In this document: positions 61,942-64,000 of the stretch, piece by piece | Numbering within the stretch: position 1 is the first letter of the stretch | How the letters are laid out: every line of letters starts with the position of its first letter | Assembly (NCBI RefSeq): GCF_028736155.1 | Contig: NZ_CP117879.1 | Coordinates: forward strand, 1,612,001-1,676,000 | DNA length: 64,000 bases | Source of the DNA: Flavobacterium sp. KACC 22763 | GTDB lineage: Bacteria > Bacteroidota > Bacteroidia > Flavobacteriales > Flavobacteriaceae | Direction of reading: 5' to 3' | Translations under genes and position numbers: made by a program | Notes under the pieces: generated by a model | The model's database searches: none | The model's input: the letters and a program-made list of their open reading frames with translations, nothing else | What the model was told of the DNA's origin: nothing

Positions 61942-62706
61942 ATGACGCAACAACACAAAAAAATATCCGAAAATATAACCTCTATTGCTGCGGCGAATGT
62001 TACTCACAGCAATAACACAGCTCAATTAAAAGACAATCGTGAATACTCTGTCGTACAGAAAAAGCTTCAAGAGAATGCATTATCAGACAACAGGGTTACA
62101 CAGTTAAATGGAAAAAAGAATCAAAAGAAAAGAAAAAGACAAGACTCAGAAAGTGACGACGATGGTAGCGGCGATTATGTTCCGCCACAAGCCAAAAAAC
62201 AAAAAAGATTTCATATACCAAATGATACAAGAGACCATGTTATAGAGAATACTGCCCATCAACGTGCCAATGTAAATAGCAATTTTGATGCAATTTATAC
62301 TTGTCCTGGCTGCAGACGTCCACTCGCCTTTACAAGAAAGGGAAGCCATAAGTTGGAGCTAACCAAATTTGCTTATACGAGTAAAGGTGGAAATAAACAC
62401 GAGCAACGCGCTTTAACATTAGATCACTATCCTACTTGGGCACAACGTGAACGTGATTTGAAATCTAAAGGTGCGTCTGATGCAGAAATAAAAGAAGATC
62501 ACAATGATCCCGATCGTCTAAGAGCTTTTTGCAAAGTATGCAATGAAAGTCACAAATATGAAAAAAAGAAAAAAATCGATTATGAGAGTGAGGATGACGA
62601 ATCTGGATACCACACACCAGATGACGAACCTGAAAACAAAGGTTTTTATAAAAATTTTCGTTACGATCCTGATCCAGGCACTGGTGGCGCAGGTATAACA
62701 GCTTAG
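61942..62706 (+). CDS. Candidate eCIS cargo: HNH/treble-clef nuclease-like protein
   Basis: In this 254-residue protein, residues 1-41 form a leader shared with the next gene ([11 protein letters not shown], residues 28-39). Residues 58-90 are basic with KKRKR and AKKQKR stretches that resemble nuclear localisation signals. Residues 121-204 look like an HNH-type treble clef: CPGC (121-124), LDHYP (Asp161-His162) and CKVCNESH (197-204). The tail is acidic (YESEDDESGYHTPDDEPE). A nuclease delivered by the injection system, possibly into eukaryotic cells, is the simplest reading. The zinc/HNH call rests on motif spacing. Confidence 0.75.
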   Translation: MTQQHKKISENITSIAAANVTHSNNTAQLKDNREYSVVQKKLQENALSDNRVTQLNGKKNQKKRKRQDSESDDDGSGDYVPPQAKKQKRFHIPNDTRDHVIENTAHQRANVNSNFDAIYTCPGCRRPLAFTRKGSHKLELTKFAYTSKGGNKHEQRALTLDHYPTWAQRERDLKSKGASDAEIKEDHNDPDRLRAFCKVCNESHKYEKKKKIDYESEDDESGYHTPDDEPENKGFYKNFRYDPDPGTGGAGITA

Positions 62707-62709
62707 AAA

Positions 62710-63828
62710 ATGATACAGCAATACAAAAAAATATTAGAAGATAAAACGCTTGAAACTGCTTCAAACACAAGCAGCAGTACCAATGCTATACAGTTAAAAA
62801 ATAATCGGGAATATTCTGTTGTACAGCAAAAAATTGCTAAAAATTCAACAGCAATCACCTCTTCATTTACTCCTATTCAAAGAAAAACAAACAGCACTGG
62901 TCTGCCCGATAATCTAAAATCTGGAATAGAAAATCTTTCCGGTCATTCTATGGATGATGTAAAAGTTCACTATAACTCAGACAAACCTGCACAACTTAAT
63001 GCTCATGCCTACGCTCAAGGATCAAATATTCATTTAGCCTCTGGACAAGAAAAACATTTACCTCACGAAGCCTGGCATGTAGTACAGCAAAAACAAGGAC
63101 GAGTAAAACCTACTCTGCAAATGAAAGGCAAAGTGAATGTAAACGATGATAAAGGTTTGGAGAAGGAAGCTGATGTTATGGGGGCTAAAGCTTTGCAAAC
63201 TAAAACAAAGGAGAATAGCTTAAGATCTCAAAATAAAAACTATTCTGTAGATCAAAAGTCTCTCCGTAACAATTCCAACAAACCCAATCAATTAAAATCT
63301 CTTATCATACAAAAAGCTAAAAAGCAAAACAAAAAGGCTAAGTTAAATGCTAAGAAAGCTTCCCCTCCTAAGGTTGCTTTAAAAAAACAAACAATGACTG
63401 TAAGAAATAAAATAGATGATTATACCTCTGGATGGATAAATCATATATATCTGCCGACTGGTGTTGAAAAAGGACCAAGAGCGGAAGCGCAAAAGGTAAA
63501 GAAATTTCTTGGAGGCAGCTGGGTTGGAGGACACATGGTTAATGATCAATTGGGCGGCACTGGAAATTTCAAAAATATTGTCCCCATTACTTCTTCAATG
63601 AATGGGCGACATAAAACCATTGAGAATAGAGCAAACAATCTACTAAGTGGTAATAATGGCACTCAAATTAAATACAAAATGAAAATTCTTAAAAGAAAAA
63701 CAGTAACAAAAGGATCAAAAACAGTTAAAAACCTTCCAACAGAATTTAAACAAACCCTTCATGTTCAACCTGTAGGTTCTCCTCGGTATACAATAGAAGG
63801 AGCTAAACTGAAAGAAACTAATCTATGA
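62710..63828 (+). CDS. Candidate eCIS cargo: DUF4157 protein with nuclease-like C-terminus
   Basis: This 372-residue protein has residues 1-41 matching the leader of the previous protein ([14 protein letters not shown]). Residues of about 64-165 are the eCIS-linked DUF4157 domain: [27 protein letters not shown], and the metalloprotease-like [11 protein letters not shown] (His119, His123). Residues of about 200-235 are Lys-rich. The C-terminal domain (about 245-372) has [20 protein letters not shown] followed by [20 protein letters not shown], a GH..ND..GG..N..P pattern like DNA/RNA non-specific (His-Me finger) nucleases. It starts three bases after the previous stop. Confidence 0.8.
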   Translation: MIQQYKKILEDKTLETASNTSSSTNAIQLKNNREYSVVQQKIAKNSTAITSSFTPIQRKTNSTGLPDNLKSGIENLSGHSMDDVKVHYNSDKPAQLNAHAYAQGSNIHLASGQEKHLPHEAWHVVQQKQGRVKPTLQMKGKVNVNDDKGLEKEADVMGAKALQTKTKENSLRSQNKNYSVDQKSLRNNSNKPNQLKSLIIQKAKKQNKKAKLNAKKASPPKVALKKQTMTVRNKIDDYTSGWINHIYLPTGVEKGPRAEAQKVKKFLGGSWVGGHMVNDQLGGTGNFKNIVPITSSMNGRHKTIENRANNLLSGNNGTQIKYKMKILKRKTVTKGSKTVKNLPTEFKQTLHVQPVGSPRYTIEGAKLKETNL

Positions 63829-63902
63829 AATTATAATACAACCTTTAAACTCCAAAACTAAACCTAGCAGCGTACAATTAATTAACCAAATTTAAAGAAA
63901 AC

Positions 63903-64000
63903 ATGAATACTTACACTAACAAAACATCTGATAATAAAAGCCAATCTGTAGCAAGTTCTGTAGCACAGAAAAAAAATAATGGCAAGAATTCAGCAATTGT
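63903..64000 (+). CDS. Third candidate eCIS cargo, cut by window end
   Basis: The ATG at 63903 opens a frame to the window end: MNTYTNKTSDNKSQSVASS, then VAQKKNNGKNSAI. The SSVAQKK segment and Asn/Ser/Lys-rich composition match the starts of the two genes upstream, so this is probably another cargo protein of the array. Only 32 residues are visible. Confidence 0.6.
   Translation, partial: MNTYTNKTSDNKSQSVASSVAQKKNNGKNSAI

Overview
The window looks like a chromosome segment of a Flavobacterium-type member of the Bacteroidota. The DNA is AT-rich, it carries two SusC/SusD pairs with typical lipoprotein signals, several promoters fit the Bacteroidota TTTG / TAnnTTTG pattern, and the intergenic repeats are of the kind common in flavobacteria. 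No rRNA, tRNA or CRISPR array was seen.

Region 1 (1-11.5 kb) is a polysaccharide-utilisation locus: a GH36 alpha-galactosidase cut by the window start and, divergently, SusC, SusD and two secreted (alpha/alpha)6-type glycosidases of unassigned family. A REP-like repeat field (11.5-12 kb) closes it.

Region 2 (12-29.9 kb, nearly all minus strand) is the most coherent metabolic story. Read in transcription order it holds a DUF1338/HglS 2-oxoadipate dioxygenase, an ALDH7-type aminoadipate-semialdehyde dehydrogenase, SusC, SusD, a GH63/GH37-like alpha-glucosidase, a GH42 beta-galactosidase, a fused kinase/PLP phospho-lyase that resembles human hydroxylysine kinase joined to 5-phosphohydroxylysine phospho-lyase, and an FAD/Fe-S D-2-hydroxyglutarate dehydrogenase. 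A divergent Lrp/AsnC regulator sits at the head next to palindromic operator-like sites. Together these would strip Glc(alpha1-2)Gal(beta1-O)-hydroxylysine, the collagen disaccharide unit, and burn the hydroxylysine to 2-oxoglutarate. The one missing step is a 2-aminoadipate aminotransferase. This function is inferred, but each enzyme call stands on its own motifs.

Region 3 (30-38 kb) holds bioB, then a plastic patch (31.1-34.2 kb) of three orphan polymorphic-toxin C-terminal stubs, each followed by a putative immunity gene and bounded by copies of a MITE-like repeat of about 250 bp. After it come a UDG-like glycosylase, an EthD-family protein with a divergent GlxA/AraC-type regulator, and a LuxR-type regulator with a degenerate receiver domain.

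Region 4 (38.3-64 kb, plus strand) is a nearly complete extracellular contractile injection system (eCIS, PVC/Afp-like): cap protein, sheath, two tube proteins, a DUF5908 mini-gene, LysM adaptor, VgrG-like spike, PAAR tip, gp25, two large baseplate proteins, tape-measure protein, two helical proteins of unknown role, two other unknown genes and the AAA+ ATPase. It ends in a cargo array: an HNH-like nuclease with basic NLS-like stretches, a DUF4157 protein with a nuclease-like C-terminus, and a third gene cut by the window end. The first two cargo proteins share an N-terminal leader at the same residue positions. No canonical tail fibre was recognised.
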